From assembly GCA_903905685.1 (NCBI GenBank), contig CAIVHI010000139.1, forward strand, positions 1-16,820: 16,820 nt of DNA, given 5' to 3'. Of the stretch, positions 1 to 7,372 are shown piece after piece. The notes under the pieces were generated by a model, which was not told the origin of the DNA, did not search any database, and saw only the letters and a program-made list of their open reading frames with translations. How positions within the stretch are numbered: position 1 is the stretch's first letter; the number at the start of each line of letters is the position of its first letter. Source of the DNA: an uncultured Bacteroidota bacterium. GTDB lineage: Bacteria; Bacteroidota; Bacteroidia; Chitinophagales; Chitinophagaceae. The position numbers were made by a program, and so were the translations under genes.

Positions 1-1461
1 GTCGTTGATATAGAAATTGCCGGCACTATTGGTGAGGCGTTTCGTCATGAATTCCACCGCATAGCGGTCGCGGGCAAATATCGCACCCGTCAATGCATAC
101 GGCGACGTTTTGTCGAGTACGTCCAGCATTCCTATCCAATTGTCGGCATCATAAGTATGAATGGTGAGAACGGGGCCGAAGATTTCTTCGCACATCGTCA
201 CATAATCCGGCGCGGCTGCTTCAATCACTGTTGGCTCGATGAAATAGCCGTGCGTACGGTCATAATTGCCGCCGTATGCGATGGTGGCGGCACCATTGCT
301 GTGACGCACTCCGTCTATGTAGCGGGTGATGCTGTTGAAGGCCTTTTCGTCAATAACGGCATTGATGAAATTGGTGAATTCGTCCACCCTGCCCATCTTC
401 ATGGTTTTCAACTCGGCAAAAAGTTTCGACTTGATTTCCTCTGCCAGATTTGATGGCAAGTAAGCCCTGGAAGCGGCCGAACATTTTTGCCCTTGATACT
501 CGAATGCGCCACGGGCCAAGCCGGCTACAACCGCATCTACATCGGCAGTGGGATGAACGAAAACGAAATCTTTTCCTCCGGTTTCTCCAACAATGCGGGG
601 ATAAGATTTGAAGCGGGCAATGTTCTCGCCAATGCTCTTCCACATAGATTGGAAAACACCGGTGGACCCGGTAAAGTGCACACCCGCAAAGTCGGGATGC
701 GCGTAGCAAATGTCGCCCACCATGGCGCCCGGAGGGTATACAAGGTTGATGACGCCTGCCGGCAAGCCTGCCTCCATGAGTATTTCCATAAATACACTTG
801 CGGAGTAAACTTGGGTGTTGGCACATTTCCAAATAACCACATTGCCACACATGGCCGGGGCAGTGGGCAGGTTGCCGCCAATGGCGGTAAAGTTGAATGG
901 GGTCACTGCAAGTACAAAGCCTTCAAGCGGGCGGTATTCGAGCCTGTTGTTCATGCCGCGGGGCGACAAGGGTTGGTCTTTATAGATGCGGCTCAGGAAG
1001 TGCACATTGAATCTCAAAAAGTCTATCAGCTCGCATGCGCTGTCTATTTCCGCTTGATAGGCGTTCTTGCTTTGGCCCAGCATGGTTGCCGCATTCATTT
1101 TGAAGCGGTACTTGGTGGCCAGCAGTTCGGCAGCCTTCATAAATATAGACGCGCGATGTTCCCAACTGGTTGCTGCCCAATGCTCGCGGGCGGCCAGGGC
1201 GGCACTTATGGCTTGATGCACGTGTTCGGCACCCGATGCATGATAGTGGCCTAACAGGTGGGCCGTCTCATGCGGTGGGCGAATCTCTTTCCGGTCGCCG
1301 CTGCGCACTTCCTTCCCGCCAATATACATGGGGATGTCGCGGTGGATGGATTTCAGGTCGGCCACTGCTTTTTGCAGCGCCTTGCGTTCGTGACTGCCGG
1401 GGGCATAACCCAAAACCACCTCATTTTGCGGTTCGGCAAAGTCGAAATATGCGTTGTTCAT
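1..1461 (-). CDS. pruA: Delta-1-pyrroline-5-carboxylate dehydrogenase, C-terminally truncated by window edge
   Basis: Aldehyde dehydrogenase superfamily enzyme oxidising glutamate semialdehyde/P5C to glutamate with NAD+, the second step of proline catabolism in the cytoplasm. The frame is open from ATG at 1461 to base 1, giving 487 codons; the family is about 540 residues, so roughly 55 C-terminal residues lie outside. Visible landmarks are the N-terminal RocA/PruA-type region, VTPFNFTAIGGN of the Rossmann fold, FTGST of the nucleotide site, the general base E293 in GETGGKDF, and the nucleophile C327 in GQKCSAASR. The E-to-C distance of 34 matches the ALDH norm. The fragment stops inside the GNFYIND segment that precedes the family's conserved C-terminal Gly-rich stretch. 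A TAnnTTTG element 31-38 bases upstream supports the ATG. No proline dehydrogenase gene is present on the upstream side. Identification is firm; only the C-terminus is unseen. Confidence 0.95.
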   Translation of the reverse strand, partial: MNNAYFDFAEPQNEVVLGYAPGSHERKALQKAVADLKSIHRDIPMYIGGKEVRSGDRKEIRPPHETAHLLGHYHASGAEHVHQAISAALAAREHWAATSWEHRASIFMKAAELLATKYRFKMNAATMLGQSKNAYQAEIDSACELIDFLRFNVHFLSRIYKDQPLSPRGMNNRLEYRPLEGFVLAVTPFNFTAIGGNLPTAPAMCGNVVIWKCANTQVYSASVFMEILMEAGLPAGVINLVYPPGAMVGDICYAHPDFAGVHFTGSTGVFQSMWKSIGENIARFKSYPRIVGETGGKDFVFVHPTADVDAVVAGLARGAFEYQGQKCSAASRAYLPSNLAEEIKSKLFAELKTMKMGRVDEFTNFINAVIDEKAFNSITRYIDGVRHSNGAATIAYGGNYDRTHGYFIEPTVIEAAAPDYVTMCEEIFGPVLTIHTYDADNWIGMLDVLDKTSPYALTGAIFARDRYAVEFMTKRLTNSAGNFYIND

Positions 1462-1491
1462 GACTAAATCTTTTTTCTTGGATTGACGCTG

Positions 1492-1499
1492 CAAAGTTA
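1492..1499 (-). promoter_or_regulatory. -7 promoter element for pruA
   Basis: On the minus strand the bases read TAACTTTG, an exact match to the Bacteroidota -7 consensus TAnnTTTG. It lies about 30 bases upstream of the pruA ATG, giving a leader of about 24 bases. I see no clear TTTG -33 box at the expected 19-22 base distance, so the promoter is supported by one element only. Confidence 0.55.
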
Positions 1500-1618
1500 G
1501 GCTTTCGAGGTGTCTTTTTTCTATCGGGATAGCGGGCCTCGAGCCGGCCTGTGCATACAAGATGTTAATCATGCAGCCGGCTGACGACCATCATCGGTTC
1601 CGTAAGTGTGAAAATTCG

Positions 1619-1626
1619 TACATTTG
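1619..1626 (+). promoter_or_regulatory. Candidate -7 promoter element for the Trp-rich protein gene
   Basis: The bases TACATTTG match TAnnTTTG exactly. The -33 region is weak (GGTTC near 1596-1600). If used, transcription would start near 1632, only about 6-15 bases before the ATG codons at 1638 and 1647, so the mRNA would be nearly leaderless. Transcription from here would exclude the in-frame GTG at 1608 as the start. Confidence 0.4.
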
Positions 1627-1646
1627 TATGGTTAATTATGTATTTT

Positions 1647-2666
1647 ATGCGCAAAACGTTGTTGCCATCCTTGGTCTTGGCATTTTTGGCCCTGTTCCTC
1701 ATACCCCCTCATCGTGCATCGGCGCAAGATGTTACTGTTTCTTACCAGTCATTCTACGATGAGCTTTCGCCCTATGGCCAGTGGATTGCGGATTCGGAAT
1801 ATGGTTATGTATGGGTACCCAACGTAGACGATGAATTTAGGCCCTATTTCACCGACGGTTTTTGGGCTTGGACCGAATATGGCAATACTTGGGTGTCTGA
1901 CTACCCGTGGGGTTGGGCGGCGTTCCACTATGGCCGTTGGATTTTCAATGAATATTATGGCTGGATATGGGTGCCGGGTACTACTTGGTCGCCCGGTTGG
2001 GTGGCTTGGCGCTGGGGTGGTGGTTTTTATGGATGGGCACCACTGATGCCCGGTATGGAGTGGAATGGCGGTGAATATGGTTGTGCAGTAGACTGGTGGG
2101 TATTCATGCACCCAAACCATTTGTACAAACACCACTACGTCCGCGAAATGCGGGCCGACTTTTTGCGTGGCCCACGCCATACCGCATTGTTATTGAAGAA
2201 CTCGAAGCCGAGTACCGCGAAGGTGCAGTATAACGGTGTGAATTATGTTTGTGGCCCACGCCCCGAGTATTATAAGAAGAATACCGGCAAGGATGCCCCT
2301 GTTTACCATTACCAAGCCGGTACGGCCAAGGGTAAAGACTTTGTTGGTGGAGCCACAATATCCACATTCCGTCCGGGCACGGTGGTTGCCGAAATACCCA
2401 ATACACCCCGCCCGGCCCCAAAACGAATCATACCTGCCCAAACCCGCGTCAACCTTCCAGGATCGCAGCAAAACGGTTGGAGTGCACCCCGCCAATTTAA
2501 AGTGCAACAGCGGGCCGCCGACCCGGGTTGGAACCGTTCTACGCAACCTGTTTCGCCGCCTTATCACCCCAGTGTGATGCCCCGAATGGAGGGCCCACGC
2601 CCTTCCGGAGGCAACGCACCACACCCAAGCGGCGGCTCGGCGCGCCCAAGTGGCGGTAGGAAATAG
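1647..2666 (+). CDS. Secreted Trp/Tyr/Gly-rich protein, DUF6600-like
   Basis: A 339-residue exported protein of unknown function. Residues 1-26 form a signal peptide (MRKT, hydrophobic core, cleavage after ASA). Residues about 43-155 are extraordinarily aromatic, with 18 Trp in about 110 residues and recurring YG-x-W, YGWIWVPG and WGWAxFHYGRW motifs, the pattern seen in proteins annotated DUF6600. The middle is Tyr/His/Pro-rich, and the tail (from about residue 235) is Pro/Arg/Ser-rich and ends with three PSGG units before a basic terminus (RK). No membrane anchor, lipobox or T9SS domain is seen, so it is probably periplasmic or released. The frame extends upstream to ATG 1638 and GTG 1608; I chose 1647 because it gives a canonical signal peptide and the others lie at or before a probable promoter. 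Family assignment is from pattern only, and no enzymatic function should be assumed. Confidence 0.8.
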   Translation: MRKTLLPSLVLAFLALFLIPPHRASAQDVTVSYQSFYDELSPYGQWIADSEYGYVWVPNVDDEFRPYFTDGFWAWTEYGNTWVSDYPWGWAAFHYGRWIFNEYYGWIWVPGTTWSPGWVAWRWGGGFYGWAPLMPGMEWNGGEYGCAVDWWVFMHPNHLYKHHYVREMRADFLRGPRHTALLLKNSKPSTAKVQYNGVNYVCGPRPEYYKKNTGKDAPVYHYQAGTAKGKDFVGGATISTFRPGTVVAEIPNTPRPAPKRIIPAQTRVNLPGSQQNGWSAPRQFKVQQRAADPGWNRSTQPVSPPYHPSVMPRMEGPRPSGGNAPHPSGGSARPSGGRK

Positions 2667-2711
2667 GCCCCGTGTTTGTCCTGTGCCGTAAAAGCCACTA
2701 AAATGGATTCG

Positions 2712-2749
2712 TTGCGGTTAATGCCATACGGCTTGGTTTTAACCCGCAA
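2712..2749 (+). other. Hairpin in the 2667-2857 intergenic region
   Basis: Bases 2712-2721 pair with 2739-2749 in a 10-bp stem interrupted only by a bulged C at 2743. A small inner GCC/GGC hairpin (2723-2732) lies within the loop. It is 45 bases after the stop of the Trp-rich protein gene. There is no T-run directly after it, so it may be a 3' end structure or weak terminator rather than a standard intrinsic terminator. Confidence 0.35.
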
Positions 2750-2797
2750 TTACACTTCCTATGATGTTGGTTTTTATTGAAAAAATAAGTCGAATTG

Positions 2798-2831
2798 TTT
2801 GGCAAAATACCGTGTATTCGCGTTAATTTTA
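2798..2831 (+). promoter_or_regulatory. Candidate promoter for the T9SS protein gene
   Basis: TTTG at 2798-2801 is followed after 22 bases by TAATTTTA at 2824-2831, a five-of-six match to TAnnTTTG. The ATG at 2858 is 26 bases further on. Spacing is at the long end of what Bacteroidota promoters allow, so this is a moderate call. Confidence 0.4.
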
Positions 2832-2857
2832 CGGTTGCATTTTAAAGTGTGCATCGT

Positions 2858-4906
2858 ATGAAGAAAGCACTACTCGCCCTAGTTGCGGTTTGTTTGGGCT
2901 TGATGGCTCAAGCGCAAATCGAACCCTCGCCAACCTCCCTGTCTTTCACGGCTCCAGTGGGGTCGTGTTCAGGTGCGCAGGTGGTCTCTGTAAACGTCAA
3001 TGTCATCTATTCGGGTTCGCCGGCCCTTACGGTAATCGCTCCTCCGGGCTACCGCATTTCGCCCGATGACACGTCTTGGGCATCCACCATTCAAATACCC
3101 TTGATTTCGGGTGTAAACTTGGGCGTGCAGATTTATGTGGAATTTTGCCCCACCATGGCGCAGCCGTATCCTGCGGGTTTGGTGCTCTCTACCCAAACTA
3201 TGCCGGCATATTACTTGCCATTGTGTGGCAATGGCGATTGTCCGCAAACCATTTCCGCATCATCGGGAACGTTCTCGCTGTTTGTAAACGAGCTTTGCCC
3301 CGGCCCGGGCATCACATTTGTGAACAATACCTACAGTGCATCTCAGTTTGTGGTCACCCAGTATGGCGATGAAACCCACGATACGGCCACTATGCTCCCC
3401 GGCATTGGCTCGTCGGCCGCATACGCATTCAATACCCACAATTACCAACTCCCCGGTGCATATACCTTGAAGAGCATCCTGTATAGCGGTGGGGTAGCGG
3501 CAGATTCCGCCACCTACTCCTTCCAATACAAGTTGTGCAACACCATTCCGGTATACTACTTTGCCGATGTGGATGGTGACTGCACATATACCGCCGGCAC
3601 CGACTACTATAATTCCCGTCCCGTCTCCACTGAGGTTGATTCCAATGGTGTGGCGGTTGATACCGTGAGTGCTACCTCCGGGTTTTACTATGTTGCATAT
3701 GGCATTCCGGGCGATGTATATACTTTCAAAGCCCTCAACCTGCCTTCATGGTACCAGCTTTCTTGTGCGTCTGCCGTTGTTTCAGATACCATAAAGTCCG
3801 GCCTTTACAACGACCAAGCAAATTATATCGGGTTGAAGTGTGCTGCGAGTTCAGAATACGACTACGCCGTTTCGGTGTCTCCGGTTGGTACAGGGCACCA
3901 CTTTCAGGAGTTTAACGTGTTGACTTCGAGAACCCGTTGCGCATCCGCACCGTCAAAGGTGACCGTGCATTACAGCCCCCACTACAAGTTCTATGAGGCA
4001 TGGCCAATGCCCGATTCCGTGTATGGCAACACGTTGGTTTGGAATTTGGATACCGTCACCACAACCGACATCACTTCTTCCATTCGCGTAGCAATACATA
4101 TCACCGACCCATCGCTCTACCTGACTCCCGGCGACACCGTACAAACCGACGTTAGGATCACCCCAACTACAGGCGATGCAGATACTTCCAACAACTACTG
4201 TGTGCGCACCGACACCGTTAAGGGCTCTTATGACCCCAACAGCATGGTGGTGGTGCCGAACACGTGTATAGCGCCCAACGTGGCCACCAATCTGAATTTC
4301 TTCGTCAATTTCGAAAACACGGGCAACGATACCGCCCACAACATCTATGTATTGGACACCCTATCTGACCTACTCGACCCCAATTCATTTCAAATTCTGG
4401 GCGCAACGGCGGTCATGAACGTTATGAAGTTCAAGGGCGGTGGGCACAACATCCTGAAGTTCGACTTTCCGAGCATCAACCTTCTTGATAGCAGTCATCA
4501 CGGGCTCTGTACCGGCACGGTACAATACGGCATCAACACATTACCAACTGTGGCTTCAGGTGCAACCATCACCAACGAAGCGGGGATTTACTTTGACGAT
4601 AATGCCGTCGTGATGACCAACCAGTCGCTGAACAATATTGGCTGCCCTTCATTGGTGAAAGTAGTGGAGCGTGCAGGTTCTATCGCCCTCCATCCCAACC
4701 CGTCTGCCGGAATAGTGACTTTGGCAGTTTCGAATGCCGATTACACTCATTACGATGTGGCAACGGTTATGGGTCAAACGGTGCTTGCCGGTGGGGTCGC
4801 CGGTGCGCAAACCCAAATAGACATCTCGGAGCTTCCTGTTGGCGTATATTATGTTACGGTGAGCGGTTCGGGAATGCGGGTTGTAGCCAAACTGGTAAAG
4901 CTGTAG
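2858..4906 (+). CDS. T9SS-secreted multidomain protein with C-terminal sorting domain
   Basis: A 682-residue secreted or surface protein. Residues 1-19 are a signal peptide (MKKALLALVAV...AQA). Residues 21-125 look like a beta-sandwich with paired cysteines, and about 130-225 like a second Ig/PKD-type domain. Residues about 230-330 resemble an SdrD-B-like module with a DVDGDC acidic loop (D237, D239, D241) that could bind calcium. From SYDPNS (D459) to NNIGC (about 594) the sequence matches the conserved domain seen in many T9SS cargos (DUF7619-like), including FENTGNDTAHN and NEAGIYFDDN. Residues about 605-682 are a type A T9SS sorting domain: HPNPSAGIVTL, MGQTVL, LPVGVYYVTV, ending KLVKL. 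No enzyme domain is visible. The frame extends to a GTG at 2849, but ATG 2858 gives a clean signal peptide. Probably an adhesin or matrix component; function unknown. Confidence 0.88.
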   Translation: MKKALLALVAVCLGLMAQAQIEPSPTSLSFTAPVGSCSGAQVVSVNVNVIYSGSPALTVIAPPGYRISPDDTSWASTIQIPLISGVNLGVQIYVEFCPTMAQPYPAGLVLSTQTMPAYYLPLCGNGDCPQTISASSGTFSLFVNELCPGPGITFVNNTYSASQFVVTQYGDETHDTATMLPGIGSSAAYAFNTHNYQLPGAYTLKSILYSGGVAADSATYSFQYKLCNTIPVYYFADVDGDCTYTAGTDYYNSRPVSTEVDSNGVAVDTVSATSGFYYVAYGIPGDVYTFKALNLPSWYQLSCASAVVSDTIKSGLYNDQANYIGLKCAASSEYDYAVSVSPVGTGHHFQEFNVLTSRTRCASAPSKVTVHYSPHYKFYEAWPMPDSVYGNTLVWNLDTVTTTDITSSIRVAIHITDPSLYLTPGDTVQTDVRITPTTGDADTSNNYCVRTDTVKGSYDPNSMVVVPNTCIAPNVATNLNFFVNFENTGNDTAHNIYVLDTLSDLLDPNSFQILGATAVMNVMKFKGGGHNILKFDFPSINLLDSSHHGLCTGTVQYGINTLPTVASGATITNEAGIYFDDNAVVMTNQSLNNIGCPSLVKVVERAGSIALHPNPSAGIVTLAVSNADYTHYDVATVMGQTVLAGGVAGAQTQIDISELPVGVYYVTVSGSGMRVVAKLVKL

Positions 4907-4931
4907 GGGCCCTACAGCTTTACCAGTTTGG
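4887..4931 (+). terminator. 21-bp perfect hairpin overlapping the 3' end of the T9SS gene
   Basis: Bases 4887-4907 pair perfectly with 4911-4931 (21 bp, 3-base loop GGC). The left arm contains the last codons and the TAG stop (4904-4906) of the upstream gene. No T-run follows, so it may act as an mRNA 3' stabiliser or block read-through from the convergent gene as well as, or instead of, terminating. Confidence 0.6.
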
Positions 4932-4977
4932 GCTGCAGCACCAATATCGTTCATTAATCAAAACGAACCTTTTATAT

Positions 4978-5017
4978 ATGCCGGCTTTTGGTGCCAAACC
5001 GAAAGCCGGCATTTTGT
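4978..5017 (+). terminator. Intrinsic terminator after the T9SS gene
   Basis: An 11-bp perfect stem (4978-4988 with 5002-5012), GC-rich at its base, has a 13-base loop and is followed by TTTTGTT. This is a standard intrinsic terminator for the plus-strand transcript. It lies between the convergent T9SS and TPR-protein genes. Confidence 0.75.
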
Positions 5018-5136
5018 TGCCCCTATAACCGTTAAGATGAAACGGTTGGTATAGCAATGGGAGTGCCCATGCCGACTTTAGGCATTATACGATTTGCACG
5101 AACGGACTCCGCCGCGAAATGGCAGGACCGGTTATT

Positions 5137-7059
5137 TTACCTTCCCTTCAATTTCGACACGATGGCCTTGTACTTGGCAAAGGAGTCGGCGTTTTGGGTG
5201 GACTTGTAGTAGCGGGCCAAAACCAGGTAGGGGTAGAAGTTGCCTGCATCAACTGACGTTGCTTGGTGCAGCCAGGATAGTGCGGAATCGGGATGGTTTG
5301 CACTGAAATAACAATCGGCAATGTTCAAATAGGGATTGATGAAGCTTGGGTTGACGGCTATCGCCCTTTTGTAGAGCTCGGTGGCTTTGCCAAAGTCTTT
5401 CCGCGAAAAATGCACATAAGCGAGGTTGTTGAGGTTTTTGTCGTCGTTAGGGAAAATCTCAACGGCTTTCGCCATGTGCACCTCTGCGGAGTCCAGATTT
5501 CCAAGATATCCGAAAGTTGTTCCCAACGCGGCTTGTGCATCGCCAAATTCCGGCAATACCGCAACCGCCGTACGGAGATAAAAGATGGCTTCGTTCCGGT
5601 AGCCGGTGGCGAGTTTCGAGTCGTGCTCGTCGAGGGCTTTTTTGCTCAGTTCCAATCCCAAGTAAAAATTGAGCCGGGCAGATTGCGGTGCTTTCACGAG
5701 GTCGGCCTTGTAAAGTGTATAGTTGTCGGCCCAGTCTCGGTTGCGCAGCAGGGTCATTGTGCCGAAAACCAAGGCAACGGGAATGAAGACATATTTTGCT
5801 GTGGCCAGTTTTCGGGTCAGAAAACGGTCTACAACCAAGGGAAAGGCCATACAGAATCCTGCCGATGCCGAAAACGCCAACCTTTCTCCCATGGCTGTGC
5901 CAATGAGGAAGGGGATGTTGGTGAACAGCGAAATGGTAATAAAGAAAAATGCGATTCCGAATGCAATGGGGCCGTTCTTGCCGGTGCGGAGCGATTGAGC
6001 TACAAAGGAAATCATGCCCGTAATTGTGGCCAACGCCACCCAAACCATGGGATTGGCGAAGGAGGTGAGGGTAATGGATGCAAAAGAATAATCGCAAACG
6101 AGTGGTGACGGGAAGACCAACAGCAGCATGTACTTACCCAGTACCCACAAGCCTGTTGCCAATCGCGATGCGAAACCTGCGCCGGGCGATGCAAAAACAT
6201 TGTCGGCAAAACTCACCCCATGCACCATAGCCCCCGAGCCATCGAAATGCTGTAGAACCGCATTGCGGAGCACCAAAAAAATCGCAACCGGTACAGCCGT
6301 TGCCGCCGCCAGCCCTATCAATTTGGCTTTTGGGGACGACGATGCCCGCCGCATGAACCAAACCATCCATGCGGCTACGGCGAATGTCAGGCCCGTTTCT
6401 TTCGAAAGTAGGGAGAGCAGCAAACAGGCAGCAGCAACAATGGGCATCGCCTTGTTCCCTCTACGAAGGAACGAGTCTACAGCCAAAAGCCCCGACATCC
6501 CGAATAGGAAGCACAACAATTCGTCGGCACTTTTGATATTGGCAACCACCTCGGTATGAATGGGGTGCACGGCAAAGATCAGGGCCCCTCCAAAGGCCGC
6601 CAAGATGGAATGTTGAGGCAGGAACGATTTCAAAAAAGCGAACAAGGATAGTGTGCAGCCCACAAACAGCAGGACGTTCACCAAGTGGAAGTTGGATGGG
6701 TCGCCGCCGCCTGCGCCACACAGCGATGCGAATAAGGATAGCGTGAGTGGGCGGTAGAGGTTATTTACGGCATTGGCGCTGTAGCCGGCCCTATAGGGCG
6801 TAGACCAGATTTCGGAGATACCGCCAATACCTTTTGCCACCACCTTATTGTTAACTATGGCCACATAGTCGTCCATCACAAAGCCATGATGTAGGGTGTT
6901 GGCATAAACCAAGAATGCGATGCCCGCCAATATGACGGCCGGCAAAAAGGCCGACCCGAAAGGAGACGTTTGTTTTGGGCTATAAGCACCCGCGGGGTGA
7001 GTAGGGGTAGTGAGGGAATTTGGGGCTGCCGATTTGTTGTTCTTTTGGTGTGTAGTCAC
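5137..7059 (-). CDS. TMTC-like GT-C membrane protein with C-terminal TPR repeats
   Basis: A 640-residue polytopic inner-membrane protein. Numbering from GTG 7059, a TM helix at about 37-54 is followed by FVMDDYVAIVNN (D63, D64), the acidic first-loop motif of GT-C glycosyltransferases. Further landmarks typical of the TMTC/DUF1736 group are NLYRPLT, HPIHTEVVANIKSADE (about 165-179), SKETG (219-223), FPSPLVCDYS (316-325), GERLAFSASAGFC (391-403) and NRDW (440-443). About ten TM helices precede three to four TPR units (about 460-625), probably periplasmic. Eukaryotic TMTC1-4 are O-mannosyltransferases using dolichyl-phosphate mannose; donor and acceptor here are unknown. The frame continues to TTG 7104, but that codon is inside the promoter -7 box. 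GTG 7059 and TTG 7068 are the remaining starts, and I prefer 7059. Ends convergently with the T9SS gene. Family confidence is high, catalytic activity unproven. Confidence 0.85.
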   Translation of the reverse strand: MTTHQKNNKSAAPNSLTTPTHPAGAYSPKQTSPFGSAFLPAVILAGIAFLVYANTLHHGFVMDDYVAIVNNKVVAKGIGGISEIWSTPYRAGYSANAVNNLYRPLTLSLFASLCGAGGGDPSNFHLVNVLLFVGCTLSLFAFLKSFLPQHSILAAFGGALIFAVHPIHTEVVANIKSADELLCFLFGMSGLLAVDSFLRRGNKAMPIVAAACLLLSLLSKETGLTFAVAAWMVWFMRRASSSPKAKLIGLAAATAVPVAIFLVLRNAVLQHFDGSGAMVHGVSFADNVFASPGAGFASRLATGLWVLGKYMLLLVFPSPLVCDYSFASITLTSFANPMVWVALATITGMISFVAQSLRTGKNGPIAFGIAFFFITISLFTNIPFLIGTAMGERLAFSASAGFCMAFPLVVDRFLTRKLATAKYVFIPVALVFGTMTLLRNRDWADNYTLYKADLVKAPQSARLNFYLGLELSKKALDEHDSKLATGYRNEAIFYLRTAVAVLPEFGDAQAALGTTFGYLGNLDSAEVHMAKAVEIFPNDDKNLNNLAYVHFSRKDFGKATELYKRAIAVNPSFINPYLNIADCYFSANHPDSALSWLHQATSVDAGNFYPYLVLARYYKSTQNADSFAKYKAIVSKLKGR

Positions 7060-7101
7060 TGTCGTCAAGATTTGGACCTGCGGCCCTCGATTAGAAACAT
7101 T

Positions 7102-7133
7102 CAAATATACACATCTGCATAAGAAATGGTAAA
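7102..7133 (-). promoter_or_regulatory. Promoter of the TMTC-like gene
   Basis: Read on the minus strand: TTTA (7133-7130), 20 bases, then TATATTTG (7109-7102), an exact TAnnTTTG. Predicted transcription start is near 7095, leaving about 30 bases of leader before TTG 7068 or GTG 7059. The TTTG of the -7 box supplies the spurious TTG start at 7104. Confidence 0.65.
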
Positions 7134-7215
7134 GAGGGTATGCGGAATAAGTCGGGAAATGCTGGTTTTTGAGGATGGAGGGGAGCCGTTTTTAAAATAT
7201 TTTTCCGTTTTTCAG

Positions 7216-7240
7216 ATTGATAATCAATAAGTTACGTAAC
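7216..7240. promoter_or_regulatory. Two adjacent palindromes between divergent promoters (possible operator)
   Basis: ATTGAT-A-ATCAAT (7216-7228) is a perfect 6-bp inverted repeat around one base. GTTACGTAAC (7231-7240) is a perfect 10-bp palindrome starting two bases later. They lie 26 bases upstream of the rplM -33 box and about 80 bases upstream of the TMTC-like promoter. The TTACGTAA core recurs at 10710-10717. Protein binding is inference. Confidence 0.4.
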
Positions 7241-7265
7241 CAGTGTGGTTTTTTTTAATTAATTT

Positions 7266-7297
7266 TTTGGCAAAGTCGGAGCACGTGTCTAAATTTG
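7266..7297 (+). promoter_or_regulatory. Promoter of the rplM-rpsI-rpsB operon
   Basis: TTTG at 7266-7269, a 20-base spacer, then TAAATTTG at 7290-7297: both elements match the Bacteroidota housekeeping consensus exactly. An A/T-rich tract (TTTTTTTTAATTAATTTT) lies just upstream. The transcription start is predicted near 7303, giving a leader of about 70 bases to rplM. Confidence 0.8.
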
Positions 7298-7303
7298 CCT
7301 TCC

Positions 7304-7372
7304 CAAAAAACAGGTGCCCAAAACATGGGTAGTAGTAACGGGAGTTCAAAGATATTAAACACCATTTAGGAA
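7304..7372 (+). ncRNA. rplM 5' leader with short hairpin (possible r-protein leader)
   Basis: The predicted untranslated leader of the ribosomal operon contains a 6-bp stem, 7315-7320 with 7326-7331 (loop AAACA, one G-U pair). Ribosomal-protein mRNA leaders are common sites of autogenous control, and an L13 leader motif has to my memory been proposed in Bacteroidia. Whether this leader belongs to that class cannot be told by eye. Confidence 0.3.

Noticed and set aside
487..1254. Long plus-strand open frame of 255 codons
   Set aside because: It is antisense to pruA, whose minus-strand frame carries clear ALDH motifs and catalytic residues; the plus-strand translation has no recognisable domain.
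5027..5047. Seven-bp hairpin (AACCGTT/AACGGTT) as terminator of the TMTC-like gene
   Set aside because: Short stem, and no U-run in the minus-strand direction; too weak to call.
5293..6108. Plus-strand open frame of 271 codons
   Set aside because: Antisense shadow of the TMTC-like gene; low-complexity, no family features, no promoter.
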